DNA of 64,000 bases, taken from NCBI GenBank assembly GCA_026929865.2, contig CM049409.1, positions 11,160,452 through 11,224,451 on the forward strand, written 5' to 3'. The stretch comes from Hyperoplus lanceolatus. Taxonomy: Eukaryota > Chordata > Actinopteri > Uranoscopiformes > Ammodytidae. How positions within the stretch are numbered: the first letter of the stretch is position 1; the number at the start of each line of letters is the position of its first letter. The translations under genes and the position numbers were made by a program. A model generated the notes under the pieces. It did no database searches. It was not told the origin of the DNA and saw nothing but the letters and a program-made list of their open reading frames with translations. Of this stretch, positions 1-22,741 are shown one piece after another.

Positions 1-1
1 G

Positions 2-580
2 TGTTACATCATCAATGAAGATTAATGAGCCCACCCGAGAAGAAGCCATGCAAGCCCAAGCCATGACATTGCCTCCACTGTGTTTCACAGATGAGCCTGT
101 ATGCTTGGGGTCATGAGCAGATCCTTTCTTTCTCCAAACTTTAGCCTTTCCATCACTTTGGTAAAGGTTCATCTTGACAACAACACAGTAACACATGATG
201 GCAGCAGCAAAATGAACTTAGAAGTCTACAGGAACATTCTGTCTGACAATTTAAAGAAAGATGCAACCAAACTGATTGGAAGATCATTCATCATGCAGCA
301 AGATAAGGATCCAAAAAAACTGCAAAAACAACAAAGGAGTTCATCAGGGGCAAGAAATGGAAAGTTTTAGACTGGCCAAGTCAATCTCCAGACTTAAACC
401 CTATAGAGCATGCATGTTACCTGCTAAAGAGGAGACTGAAGGGTGTAACCCCCCAAAACAAACAGCAACTGAATGAGGCTGCGGTAAAGGCCTGGAAAAG
501 CATCACAAAAGAAGAATGCAAAAGTTTTGTTATGACAATGGTTCACAGGCTTGATGCAGTTATTGCAAGCGAAGGATTTG
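2..580 (+). pseudogene. Tc1-like transposase remnant
   Basis: Recognisable pieces are FIMQQDKDPK (the QQDNDPKH box with the second catalytic Asp), WPSQSPDLNPIEHA in the next frame (the box with the final catalytic Glu), and VMTMVHRLDAVIASEGFA near the C-terminus. The two boxes lie in different frames, so at least one frameshift occurred near position 335. The N-terminal DNA-binding part and first catalytic Asp lie beyond the window or are lost. Confidence 0.78.
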
Positions 581-592
581 CAAGAACATATT

Positions 593-717
593 GGGCCAGT
601 TTCACAGACATGGATTAAGCCTAGTCCTGGACTAAATGGAATTTTGAATGGAGATTGTCCATTGAAAGTACAATTTAGTCCAGAACTAGGCTTAATCCAT
701 GTCTGCGAAACCGGCCC
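593..717. mobile_element. Fold-back MITE with 3-bp target duplication, copy 1
   Basis: A 125-bp near-perfect hairpin. Its ends read GGGCCAGTTTCACAGACATG and, on the other strand, GGGCCGGTTTCGCAGACATG; the arms are about 50 bp. It is flanked by ATT on both sides, a 3-bp target duplication of the type known for PIF/Harbinger elements. It sits inside the Tc1 remnant and is therefore younger. Confidence 0.75.
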
Positions 718-1168
718 ATTAAGTCTTATTCACGTTAACTTACTTTAAGTCTATCTGTTCCAATACTTTTGCTCACCTAAAAATGTGGTGTTCCTTTACA
801 AAAACTTCTATCTTCTCAGTTGTGTATCGGATTCAGATGTAAATACCTGGAAATGAAAGCTTAAATGTTGAGCTACTGTCTCATATTCATCTTTTGGTGT
901 CAAACCCAAATGTTTCCAGTCTACAGCAAAAATAAAGGAATTGGCCTCACTGTTCACTGTTATAAGGAAGTTCAATACTTTTGATGGTGAAAATCAATAC
1001 TTTTAAGGCTTGATTTTGAGAATATTATTTCAATACTTTTTTTAATACTGCAAGGACCCTGTGGGTGTCCAGGATTACTGCAGTGGGGACACATATCAAC
1101 TGAATAAGGAAGTTTGGTATTAAAATGAGGCACAACGAATAGGTCCCGAGTTGGCAGGATGAACATAC

Positions 1169-12306
<11,138 letters not shown>

Positions 12307-13295
12307 GACTCAACCCGAACACAAAACGTTTGCTTTTTTACCTTCTTCCTTTTTAACAAAGTTTATATCAAAGGGATATCGTTCGTTATTCATCTAGCGT
12401 TTCATTGCGAAGAAGCAGGAGAACAACGTCAGCCCGCCTCCCAAAGCCAGCGCCTGGCTGTTTTCGCATACATCCTTGAGTGACGCCCCTTATGCTGCCT
12501 TCACAAAACGTCGTTATATCGAAACTTCCTTGTGATGCAGAGGCCGAATTACTGTCCATAACCGTGCGACACAACCTATGCGAGCAGAAAAACAAAACCA
12601 ACAACAAGCTAAAACAAATTATATACAGCATTATCACAGAGTTGTCACTAAGGATAGGGCCTACAGTATGTTTCACGAGAGTGGTTCAGTCTATTTAGGC
12701 GTCATGCTTTCAAGCTTGAGTCTACACATGTCCAATAGCACTTGAAAGCAGCAGATGTTGGCTGGTGTCCATGCATGTCACGTTACGGGAAATTACACCA
12801 GTCCTTCATTTCTCCCTAAAAATACCATGAAAAATACCTCTTTATCCTACCAGGAAAGATATTGATGCTTTTATTAGATTAAGAAACTATTAAATTACTA
12901 GTAAACTAGTAAATTATGTGCTGTTATTGTGGTAGTCCTAAAAGTGACTTTCACATATGCCTGCACATAATTAGACTATGTTTTTTTTTATATAAAAAAG
13001 GGTAGCATACTATTAACAAAATGCCAATATTTCTTACTTTTGGCTGTGTTGTCATCATGAGCATACCTATGCCAATGTAAATACTGCTTTAAAAAACAAA
13101 AATACCTAAAGTATATCTTTGGGTCTAAATATAAGCTAGGCTACTGTTTTGACCAAATAAATGGCCCATTGAAACACTAGACCACCTGTGGGATCCTCTG
13201 CTGAACAAAAACAGTGTGTGTCTGTACACAGTAGCCTACCTAAAACTGAAGCCCGCTCTTGGTGTGAGTTACAGTTTCCTCTGTGGGATGGGCCC
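12307..13295. promoter_or_regulatory. Interval between two divergent transcription starts
   Basis: About 1 kb lies between the ifngr1 start codon (reading left) and the TATA/CRE promoter at 13.3 kb (reading right), so the two units would be head to head. No TATA box is evident for ifngr1. I saw no repeats; the sequence is AT-rich away from the ifngr1 start. Confidence 0.35.
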
Positions 13296-13407
13296 ATATA
13301 TACTTCCCCCATCCTGACGTCAACTGGATGTGGGATTTTTTCCTCCCCATCCCAGCCTCAAACTGACGCACTCACACACATCAGCTCCTCAGCAGCAGCA
13401 ACTTGGG
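13296..13407 (+). promoter_or_regulatory. Candidate TATA/CRE promoter and non-coding first exon
   Basis: CATATATACTT (TATA-like), a full palindromic CRE (TGACGTCA at 13315-13322) and, about 90 bp on, a perfect splice donor (TTGGG|GTGAGT, exon end 13407) lie in one short GC-richer block. A start site near 13325-13330 would give a first exon of about 80 nt ending in a CAGCAGCAGC-rich leader. The coding exon at 23389 is a possible partner. That link is inference; no transcript was examined. Confidence 0.4.
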
Positions 13408-16400
13408 GTGAGTTAACACACCAGCAAAACCGGTAAACGTATCATCTGTGTACTATAGCATTAGAGACCATTTAGTGTTCTTGAACAGCTGTTCAAATGT
13501 ATGGCTGTTTTCTTGTATCACATTACAGAGCTTGTGCATTCCTGTGTATGTGTTATGTAATGATAGCAAAATCTGTCTGGATGGAATACTGTAAAAAGCG
13601 TTCACAGATAAACAGCTGCTGAAGGATCCTTTGCTTCACTGCAGGATGTCACTTGAACTTCTGCTTTTTCTCCCACGAAGAAATGAGAGTGTAGAAGTTG
13701 GGGGAAAACGTTCTCACTTGCTGCGTTTTTTAACGGTGCAAACTTCACACAGGCATGCTCCAAAACCGATGATTGAATAACCTAATACTTGAGCTTTGAG
13801 TCACCGCGTGAGTCCAAGTGCTTCATGTGATTCATAGCTCAGCCATATGAGGTCAGACAATTCGTTTGAAATCCTTGTGGGTGGAAAGCCTTTACAGCCC
13901 GAACAGAGAAATAAATATGAGATACAAATGTACTCTTGTCATAAGGGAATGAGGAGTTATTAGTGTTGGGGCCTGAGGGAAAAAGCCAACTTAATTCTTA
14001 CTCTTTCTGTCCATTTGAATATGTTATCAGTGAGGTGATCTGCTTGGCACTGGACTTGATCTGTCCAGTGATACTTCTAATATACTGTATGTTTTCATAC
14101 ACTCTGATTCATTAACTGCCTGTCAACTTCTTCATCATCTACCTATCTGCCCTTTTAGTTGGAATTACAACATAACAGTATTATTCATGCTTTATGCTTT
14201 TTTCAAGAGTAACAAACTTATATCAGCTTTAGCTTCATGCCTTCCATCTCAAAGTGAACTATTACTTTGAAAAAAAAGTGTCATGTAAGGTTGAATGTTG
14301 CCATTTGAGGAGAAGTGCATGAGCTTAGAATAGTCTAACTGAGTATGGGAGGGAGGCCATGATCGACATTATTTGTTTTTACAGAAAACACAGATGTTAT
14401 TAAAAGTGTAGCTCGGCAATTGTTGAAATATTCTTCTTGTATTTCTTGCTGAGATTATAAGGAGATTGGTATCATCTCTCTGAAGCTACAGACAACAAGC
14501 CTGTTAGCTCGAAGGTTATAGCATAAAGACTGGTGACATAACATAGTAAGGATTTTACAGGCTGCCCAGTGCCGGGTGAGGCTTCCTGAATTGGCCTGCC
14601 AAAACCACAACTGGTTCCTGCACTCGCATTTTCGTAGGCTCAATTTTCTTGATGTTTTGGCCTTTTTGTGGGATTTTTCGCAATAAGAAAACTGAAGACT
14701 TTCATTGGACTCATCCTGCACAGTCGATGCATATAAAACGGCTTCATCCTATGAGTCTGATAGCTTAATTGTAGTCATTTAAAATAGTTAATCTAACATT
14801 CCCTCTTTAAGTATTTTTTCTACAGTGGGATATGTTTTTTTTAGCAAGCAAAAAACAAAACTCCCTAGAAGAACCCTAAATGCCCCTGTTTAAACCTCAC
14901 CAACCCGCTGATGGGTCAGTGAGTACAAACTATGCAGCGCAGCCAAACAATGTTCAAACCCACAAAACTGTGTTTCAAATTCCAGTGAAAATACCAATGT
15001 TTCAAATATACCAGCATGGTTCTTCTTTCTTTTACTTTTTTTGTGTTTTTGTAAAAAATTATGCACACGCCATCCGCAATGTTTCCATTTCAGGGAGTGG
15101 TGCAGCCATGAAAACCCATTATGTCCAGCTTGGGTTTGAATATTTCTCTCAGTGTAAACATCAGAGCGGTTCAATGAACAGCTGAAACAAACTGTTTCAG
15201 AGAATGTATAACATTGCTGGGAAACGTTGTAGCCTATAAGAACATTTTCTAAACTTCAAGAAAAAAAAAAGGGAAACCGGATGTTTAAATAAACTGTAGA
15301 TGATAGTTCACTTCTGTGTAATTTCACACAAGGCCAAAGGAAGAATCTAGCGGTCAACTCTGTCTGAGCTTCAAACTGAGGCGGAGATGTCTTGTTTCTG
15401 GCCTGATATTATAACCAAAGCCAGTTAAGTTACCCAGACCTTCGTAAAAGCCAAGATTACAAAACAATATTTTCCCTGGAATCTCAAGCGATCTCTACAA
15501 ATAAAATGTTTTAATGTGTGTGTGAAATTCAGTGTAGGCTATAAACCATGTATTCTTTCTGTATTACAGGATGAACACACCCATCACAGACTGCGTGTGT
15601 GAGTAAGTGTGTATGTGACAAAGTACTGATCCAAACCAGCTGTAAATGTGTCCACATCCCCTCTCGTCACGTCTTGGTAAGAATATACTTATTGGGTGAG
15701 GAACACACAGGGGAGTGACCTCAGAGCATTTTACTCCAATAACAACTGCATGAAAGTTGAACCTGAACTAAACAAGGGCTTGGTTAGTTTACATGACCCC
15801 CATGCATTTTAATTTGAATAAATACTGGTGGGATAAGTATTCAGAATCCTTTGTGTAAGTAAAAGTAACACACAATAATACTTCAATGTCAAAATACTTT
15901 TATTAAAAGTAAAGTCCATGCATTCAAAACCTTACTGTATACTACCAAAACATGAATCTTAAACTAAAAAGTCACCCCTTGAATGCAATGGCGAGCAGAA
16001 TGATATGTTCCTTTATTTCAAGAGGAATAAAAAAAGACAGTCAATCTGGTTCTGCAGTATCAATTTTGATATTTTCTTTTAAACTGTCAGTCCAACAATA
16101 CTGGGGAGTGCAATTTACCAAAATATATGAATACAAACTTTACAAAGTCCCGCATTCATATGTGTCAAATCATATTCTGCAAAATGACTTGTATCTTCAG
16201 CTGTCAACAGTGGACTAAATCACAGAAAATTTGCATAAATAAAAAAGGAAATACTCAAGTTAATTATCTTAAGTACATACTTCTTTCTTTGCAGTACTCA
16301 TAGTTCCTTCCCCTGGCACTGAAAGTCTCCTGCTGATGATATTTGCTTCTCAGTGTGGATGCAAGAGGGTCAAACATTAACATGGAGACATGAGAAGAAA

Positions 16401-16830
16401 AACATTTACACTAAACACACAGAGGGCGGAAAAACTAGTTCAGGCACATGAAGGCATTAGAGAGCCTCACAACACAAACAGGCAGTCTGAATGATGACAA
16501 CTCTGTGCTAACAGGTCAGTGTTCTCCTATACAGCTGTAGGTCTTGGCTGATGTACTTAAAAACAAGAGCTTTCATAATTGAGCCATGAACAAATGTCAA
16601 ACATCTGCCAAGAAAAAAGCCAATGAAAGTAGTTCAAAACAATCTGTCAATGCTTAAACAGGACTCAGGATTCAAACTGGAAGAAAAAGTATTTCACATA
16701 ACACATTAAAAACTGACGTTTGGTATTGCAGCTGTGGCTTGAATAGGAATTCATTCGAATGATTTATGTGAGTGTCTGATCGCTAGTCTTTCTTGTGTAG
16801 GCGATCAGAGCAAGCGTTAAAAGTTGTTGA
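13408..16830. other. Non-coding stretch, mostly featureless
   Basis: AT-rich sequence without a supported gene. A block near 15840-15950 (AGTAAAAGT, AATGTCAAAATACTTTTA, GCATTCAAAACCTTACT) resembles a dispersed teleost repeat I cannot name. A possible 29-nt microexon starts at 15570. Confidence 0.4.
15570..15598 (+). other. Possible 29-nt microexon with ATG
   Basis: The acceptor TGTATTACAG is followed by G-ATG-AAC-ACA and then two overlapping donors (GTGAGT and, four bases on, GTAAGT). If spliced between 13407 and 23389 it would add an upstream start codon to the leader of the 275-residue protein. It is supported only by splice-site appearance. Confidence 0.2.
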
Positions 16831-16834
16831 GCTC

Positions 16835-17167
16835 ATGGCCTGCCACATGCCTTTGGTGTGGTCGGTGTTGATGTGTCTGCTCTGCCTCCTCGATGCTATA
16901 CCTTTCGGTCTCGCTCTGGCACTGTATTATTCCTTGTCACTGGACAGAAAGCCATAATTTGTTTTGGTTATATGGACAGGAACCTCACCACTCCCGTTAT
17001 CCAGGCTTTCTGGTTGGGGAATGATGCAATGGTTTTGGGATCACCATATCATTAACATATTTGCTGACACATGATGCCACTGATGGTGTGTAGAAGGGTG
17101 TCGTTCTCCTGGATGGTGGCATCTGTGTAACGTGCAATTTTATTTGTTTTGCTACGGGATGTGTGCA
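16835..17167. other. Unassigned segment with a 40-codon hydrophobic frame
   Basis: A plus-strand frame of 40 codons (16835-16957) starts MACHMPLVWSVLMCLLCLLD and is strongly hydrophobic, ending LDRKP. I see no conserved family, splice context or initiation evidence. The rest of the segment is unplaced sequence abutting the truncated end of a Tc1-like copy, so it may itself be transposon debris. Confidence 0.2.
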
Positions 17168-17948
17168 ATACACAATATTACCATTTCTCTCAAACATTGT
17201 TCACAAATCTGTCTAAATGTGTGATAGTGAGCACTTCTGCTTTGCTGAGATAATCCATCCCACCTCACAGGTGTGCCACATCAAGATGCTGATCTGACAT
17301 CATGATTAGTGCACAGGTGTGCCTTAGACTGTCCACAATAAAAGGCCACTCTGAAATGTGCATTTTTTTGCTTTATTGGGAGTCTGGGGACTCAGAACCA
17401 GTCAGTATCTGGTGTGACCACCATTTGCCTCATGCAGTGCAACACATCTTCTTCGCATAGAGTTTATCAGATTGTCAATTGTGGCCTGTGGAATGTTGGT
17501 CCACTCCTCTTCAATGGCTGTGCGAAGTTGCTGGAGACGGCTTATGGTGGAGAAATGAACATTCAATGCACGAGCAACAGATCTGGTTGACATTCCTGCT
17601 GTCAGCATGCCAATTGCACGCTCCCTCAGTGCTTGTGGCATCTGTGGCATTTTGCTGTGAGACAAAACTGCACATTTCAGGGTGGCCTTTTATTGTGGAC
17701 AGTCTCAGGCACACCTGTGCACTAATCATGATGTCAGATCAGCATCTTGATGTGGCACACCTGTGAGGTGGGATGGATTATCTCAGCAAAGCAGAAGTGC
17801 TCACTATCACACATTTAGACAGATTTGTGAAAAATGTTTGAGAGAAATGGTACAATTGTGTATCTGGAATGAATTTTAGATCTTTAAGTCCATCTCATGA
17901 AAAATGGGAGCAAAAACAAAAGTGTTGCGTTTATATTTTTGTTGAGTG
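17168..17948 (-). mobile_element. Tc1-like element C: left-truncated, internally deleted copy
   Basis: Same family as the intact element at 21095-22722 and in the same orientation. The right terminus (ending TTTTTGTTGAGTG before TA) is present, but the first ~85 bp of the left terminal repeat are missing. Relative to the full copy, 765 bp are deleted from the transposase between two TGGA tetranucleotides (junction near 17531-17534). Confidence 0.88.
17402..17665 (-). pseudogene. Tc1-like transposase, in-frame internal deletion
   Basis: An 87-residue frame joins the N-terminal helix-turn-helix (MPQALRERAIGMLTAGMSTR through STISRLQ) directly to the C-terminus (QLRTAIEEEWTN to HEANGGHTRY). The missing 255 codons carry all three catalytic acidic residues. 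It could at most encode a DNA-binding fragment; expression is unknown. Confidence 0.88.
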
Positions 17949-18013
17949 TAGTATATACACATAATTGCACCCGTATTCGTACACATGCATATACTTACTG
18001 ACACGCCGGCACA

Positions 18014-18017
<4 letters not shown>

Positions 18018-18072
<55 letters not shown>

Positions 18073-18080
18073 ACACACGC
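18018..18080. repeat. (AC)n microsatellite, interrupted
   Basis: Dinucleotide tract with CG and TC interruptions, just downstream of Tc1-like element C. Confidence 0.95.
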
Positions 18081-18829
18081 ACAACCTATTAATCCGGGTT
18101 GTTGATATGTTGTTTGTTTGTGTAACCGTCAGAACATTTATTGATGTCCGCAGCTTTTGAATCCGAGACGAATTTCAATAAACACAATAAAGTATATTGT
18201 ATCGTATTTAATGCTTTGTCTCTCTGAGTACATACCAGTCTGTGCACTCAGAACACTCCCCTATAGAGGTGCTGTCGCCTCATCTGTCCACACTTAATCC
18301 GTTTATCCTGATGTTTTCAACCTTTCAATCAGCAGGAAGAAAACTGCCAAGAGAAACAGGGAAATGTGGTCAGATTTTCCAAAGTGGGAGGTGGGGGGCA
18401 GGCTATGAGCCAAGAATGCTCACAAACACGGTTTTGTTTTCCACTGGTAGGCATGGGTCTGGAGATGCTGGTGTAATTTAGGTAAAACAGTTCTGAGGTC
18501 AGTTAATAAGCTACAATACTTGTCAAGTGACTGATGACCTCATTCAGTTCCTATAATAATTTCTTCTATTTGAGGAATTTAAACAGCGGCAACGAAAACA
18601 CTGGTGAATTCTCTGGGCACATAATATGGTCAGCATCTTTACATAAAAAAGTTGGCGTCTGGAAGACACTGTCTGACTCAGCCTAAGTATTATTTTCATC
18701 CATTTTTTTCTGACTATAAGGTTCCCTTTAATATTCAAATATAAAACCCTGGGAGAGGATATTCTGCATATTTTAATTTACTTGAGATGCTTTAAGTTTA
18801 TTTTTTGCTGCACCTTTGCACCTTTTTTG

Positions 18830-19428
18830 TAGCCTGGTCCAACCAGACCACCGTACTTCATTTCATTTGTACAGATGGTCTGGAAGTGCTGTAATTGGCA
18901 AACGTTAACTCACTTGTAGGCGGGTGTCTGTCGAAGTTTAAAACTATTGGATCTGCCCAGTGCCACTCTGGCTTAGCCAACCAATCGCATCACGTTTGGT
19001 CATCACGTGTGTCATGAGCCGGCTTTTGATGGTGCCTTCCAGTTGGACAGGGAACTCGGAAATTTCCGACTTCACTACATATTGTAGTCTATGAATCTAC
19101 CGGTACCTGGCAACAGTAACTTGTTAGAGCCTAACGTTTAGTTATTTGGACGAGAAAGGTTTTAGGCGTCCATACTTTCGCGAGCAGATGCACTGGAACA
19201 CAGACAGGTCGGAACTCGGAACTACCAAGTCGGAAATCTCCTTCTTCCGAGTATAAAGCAACGCAGCATTCAACTGAAACTGGAGCGTTCTCAGCCACTC
19301 GCTCTGTTCGCTGATTGGCCGATCGTAGATTCTCCGGAGAATCTGGGAAATGCGCTGTACACCCAGACTGACTACTGAAGGGAAAATTAAATTTGGCCAG
19401 AAGTAGGCGGGCGGGCGGAGCCAGGCTA
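18830..19428. mobile_element. MITE with TAGCCTGG ends and 9-bp target duplication
   Basis: A 599-bp unit opening TAGCCTGG and closing CCAGGCTA, flanked on both sides by CCTTTTTTG. A 9-bp duplication fits Mutator-like or, loosely, hAT-like elements. It contains no intact frame and no transposase motif. A second unit with the same ends lies at 54246-54808. Confidence 0.7.
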
Positions 19429-19775
19429 CCTTTTTTGTACCTTCGCATTGGAAATTGCATGTCAGTGCATTTCTGCAATAGAGTATACAGGTCCTTCTCA
19501 TATAATTAGCATATTGTGATAATGTTCAATATTTTCTGTAATGTACTGATAAACATTAGACTTTCATATATTTTAGATTCATTACACACAACTGAAGTAG
19601 TTCAAGCCTTTTATTGTTTTAATATTGATGATTTTGGCAAAAAAGTAAAGAAAAACCAAAAATCCCTATCTCAAAAAATTAGCATATTTCATCCGACCAA
19701 TAAAAGAAAAGTGTTTTTAATACAAAAAAACAACCTTCAAATCCAACCTTCAAATCATTATGTTCAGTTATGCAC

Positions 19776-20780
19776 TCAATACTTGGTCGGGAATCCTTTC
19801 GCAGAAATGACTGCTTCAATGCGGCGTGGCATGGAGACAATCAGCCTGTGGCACTGCTGAGGTGTTATGGAGGCCCAGGATGCTTCGATAGCGGCCTTAA
19901 GCTCATCCACAGTGTTGTGTCTGGTGTCTCTCAACTTCCTCTTCACAATATCCCACAGATTCTCTATGGGGTTCAGGTCAGGAGAGTTGGCAGGCCAATT
20001 GAGCACAGTAATACCATGGTCAGTAAACCATTTACCAGTAGTTTTGGCACTGTGAGCAGGTGCCAGGTCTTGTTGAAAAATGAAATCTTCATCTCCATAA
20101 AGCTTTTCAGCAGATGGAAGCATGAAGTGCTCCAAAATCTCCTGATAGCTAGCTGCATTGACCCTGCCTTTGATAAAACACAGTGGACCAACACCAGCAG
20201 CTGACATGGCACCCCAGACCATCACGGACTGTGGGTACTTGACACTGGACTTCAGGCATTTTGGCATTTCCTTCTCCCCAGTCTTCCTCCAGACTCTGGC
20301 ACCTTGATTTCTGAATGACATGCAAAATTTGCTTTCATCCGAAAAAAGTACTTTGGACCATTGAGCAACAGTCCAGTGCTGCTTCTCTGTAGCCCAGGTC
20401 AGGCACTTCTGCCGCTGTTTCTGGTTCAAAAGTGGCTTAACCTGGGGAATGCGGCACCTGTAGCCCATTTCCTGCACACGCCTGTGCACGGTGGCTCTGG
20501 ATGTTTCTACTCCAGACTCAGTCCACTGCTTCCGCAGGTCCCCCAAGGTCTGGAATCGGCCCTTCTCCACAATCCTCCTCAGGGTCCGGTCACCTCTTCT
20601 GGTTGTGCAGCGTTTTCTGCCACACTTTTTCCTTCCCACAGACTTCCCACTGAGGTGCCTTGATACAGCACTCTTGGAACAGCCTATTCGCTCAGAAATT
20701 TATTTCTGTGTCTTACCCTCTTGCTTGAGGGTGTCAATGATGGTCTTCTGGACAGCAGTCAGGTCGGTAGTCTTACCCAT
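19776..20780 (-). pseudogene. Tc1-like transposase of element A, one nonsense codon
   Basis: The frame from ATG at 20780 spans 334 codons, the normal Tc1 length. It begins MGKTTDLTAVQKTIIDTLKQ and has the DDE boxes FSDESKF, QQDLAPAH and SPDLNPIENLW with the canonical 34-residue spacing between the second Asp and the Glu. Codon 27 is TAA (20700-20702) where relatives have GAA in KTQKEISERIG. Downstream the frame is fully open from ISERIG to GFPTKY. The catalytic domain is thus intact, but the N-terminal DNA-binding part is broken by one stop. Confidence 0.92.
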
Positions 20781-21094
20781 GATTGTGGTTTTGAGTAATG
20801 AACCAGGCTGGGAGTTTTTAAAAGCCTCAGGAATCTTTTGCAGGTGTTTAGAGTTAATTAGTTGATTCAGATGATTAGGTTAAGAGCTCGTTTAGAGTAC
20901 CTTTTCATGATATTCTAATTTTTTGAGATAGGAATTTGGGGTTTTCATGAGCTGTATGCCAAAATCATCAGTATTAAAACAACAAAAGACCTGAAATATT
21001 TTGGTTGGTGTGCAATGAATCTAAAATATATCAAAGTTCAATTATTATCATTACATTATGGAACATAATCAACTTTATCACAATATGCTAATTA

Positions 21095-22722
21095 CACTCA
21101 ACAAAAATATAAACACAACACTTTTGTTTTTGCTCCCATTTTTCATGAGATGGACTTAAAGATCTAAAATTCATTCCAGATACACAATATTACTATTTCT
21201 CTCAAACATTGTTCACAAATCTGTCTAAATGTGTGATGAGCACTTCTGCTTTGCTGAGATAATCCATCCCACCTCACAGGTGTGCCACATCAAGATGCTG
21301 ATCTGACATCATGATTAGTGCACAGGTGTGCCTTAGACTGTCCACAATAATAGGCCACTCAGAAATGTGCATTTCTTTGCTTTATTGGGGGTCTGGGGAC
21401 TCAGAACCAGTCAGTATCTGGTGTGACCACCATTTGCCTCATGCAGTGCAACACATCTTCTTCGCATAGAGTTTATCAGATTGTCAATTGTGGTCTGTGG
21501 AGTGTTGGTCCACTCCTCTTCAATGGCTGTGCGAAGTTGCTGGATATTAGTGCGAAGTGGTGCACGCTGTCGTATACGCCAGTCAAGCACATCCCAAACA
21601 TGCTCAATGGGTGACATGTCCGGTGAGTATGCTGGCCATGCAAGAACTGGGACATTTTCAGCTTCCAAGAATTGTGTACAGATCCTTGCAACATGGGGCC
21701 GTGCATTACCTTGCTGAAACGTGAGGTGATGTTCATGGATGTATGGCACAACAATGGGCCTCAGGATCTCATCACGGTATCTCTGTGCATTCAAAATGCC
21801 ATCAATAAAATGCACCTGTGTTCTTCGTCCATAACAGATGCCTGCCCAAACCATAACCCCACCACCACCATGGGCCACTCGATCCACAACATTGACATCA
21901 GCAAAGCGCTCACCCACACAACGCCACACACGCTGTCTGCCATCTGCCCTGAACAATGTAAACCGAGATTCATCCGTGAAGAGAACACCTCTCCAACGTG
22001 GCAGACGCCATCGAATGTGAGCATTTGCCCACTCAAGTCTGTTACGGCGACGAGCTGGAGTCAGGTCAAGACCCCGATGAGGACGACGAGCATGCAGTTG
22101 AGCTTCCCTGAGACGGTTTCTGACAGTTTGTGCAGAAATTGTTTGGTTATGCAAACCAATTGTTTCAGCAGCTGTCTCAGTGGCTGGTCTCGGACGATCT
22201 TGGAGATGAACCTGCTGGATGTGGAGGTCCTGGGCTGGTGTGGTTACACGTGGTCTGCGGTTGTGAGGCCGGTTGGATGTACTGCCATATTCTCTGAAAC
22301 GCCTTTGGAGACGGCTTATGGTGGAGAAATGAACATTCAATGCACGAGCAACAGATCTGGTTGACATTCCTGCTGTCAGCATGCCAATTGCACGCTCCCT
22401 CAATGCTTGTGGCATCTGTGGTATTTTGCTGTGAGACAAAACTGCACATTTCAGGGTGGCCTTTTATTGTGGACAGTCTAAGGCACACCTGTGCACTAAT
22501 CATGATGTCAGATCAGCATCTTGATGTGGCACACCTGTGAGGTGGGATGGATTATCTCAGCAAAGCAGAAGTGCTCACTATCACACATTTAGACAGATTT
22601 GTGAACAATGTTTGAGAGAAATTGTAATATTGTGTATCTGGAATGAATTTTAGATCTTTAAGTCCATCTCATGAAAAATGGGAGCAAAAACAAAAGTGTT
22701 GCGTTTATATTTTTGTTGAGTG
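21095..22722 (-). mobile_element. Tc1-like element B, full length with TA duplication
   Basis: Complete 1,628-bp element with long (about 240 bp) inverted terminal repeats beginning CACTCAACAAAAATATAAAC, flanked by TA at both ends. It carries one transposase frame reading left. It is nested in the right terminus of element A. Confidence 0.95.
21411..22439 (-). CDS. Tc1/mariner transposase, open frame with catalytic Asp replaced by Gly
   Basis: A 342-residue cut-and-paste transposase. Two helix-turn-helix motifs (paired-like) occupy about residues 1-110, including MSTRSVARALNVHFSTISRL and a GRPR-hook-like RRPRVTTP. The DDE domain follows: FTDESRF (first Asp), FQQGNARPHVA and SPDMSPIEHVW (Glu), with 34 residues between the second acidic position and the Glu. 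The second catalytic Asp of the QQDNARPH box is Gly here (GGT at 21708-21710), so this copy is expected to be catalytically dead although open throughout. That points to a recent single change. Confidence 0.93.
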   Translation of the reverse strand: MSHSKIPQMPQALRERAIGMLTAGMSTRSVARALNVHFSTISRLQRRFREYGSTSNRPHNRRPRVTTPAQDLHIQQVHLQDRPRPATETAAETIGLHNQTISAQTVRNRLREAQLHARRPHRGLDLTPARRRNRLEWANAHIRWRLPRWRGVLFTDESRFTLFRADGRQRVWRCVGERFADVNVVDRVAHGGGGVMVWAGICYGRRTQVHFIDGILNAQRYRDEILRPIVVPYIHEHHLTFQQGNARPHVARICTQFLEAENVPVLAWPAYSPDMSPIEHVWDVLDWRIRQRAPLRTNIQQLRTAIEEEWTNTPQTTIDNLINSMRRRCVALHEANGGHTRY

Positions 22723-22741
22723 TATATAAGAAGGACCTGTA

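Larger units (their letters stand above)
1..985 (+). mobile_element. Degraded Tc1-like transposon, 5' end off the window
   Basis: Contains the C-terminal half of a Tc1-type transposase on the plus strand, then a 3' region ending near AGTTCAATACTTTTGATGG. That end resembles a common teleost Tc1 family whose termini carry CCAATACTTTTGGAGGGG. A 125-bp fold-back MITE is inserted just after the transposase end. It lies in an ifngr1 intron and reads against the gene. The right boundary is approximate. Confidence 0.75.
19488..22739 (-). mobile_element. Tc1-like element A, split by a second Tc1-like element
   Basis: The ends are CAGGTCCTTCTCATATAATT and, on the right, AAGAAGGACCTG, each flanked by TA. 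About 1.62 kb of its own sequence is present once the inserted 1,628-bp element B and one duplicated TA are discounted. B entered a TA within A's right terminal repeat, so A's right end is cut in two. Confidence 0.93.

Noticed and set aside
972-1168. Coding continuation of ifngr1 beyond exon 6
   Set aside because: A strong donor (GTATGT) sits at 1168; the downstream frames lack the serine/tyrosine-rich cytoplasmic tail expected of the family.
13188-13436. 82-codon frame across the TATA/CRE block
   Set aside because: It spans the promoter and an excellent splice donor; composition looks regulatory, not coding.
16835-16957. 40-codon hydrophobic micropeptide
   Set aside because: No family resemblance, splice or promoter evidence; short hydrophobic frames arise by chance and the segment abuts transposon debris.
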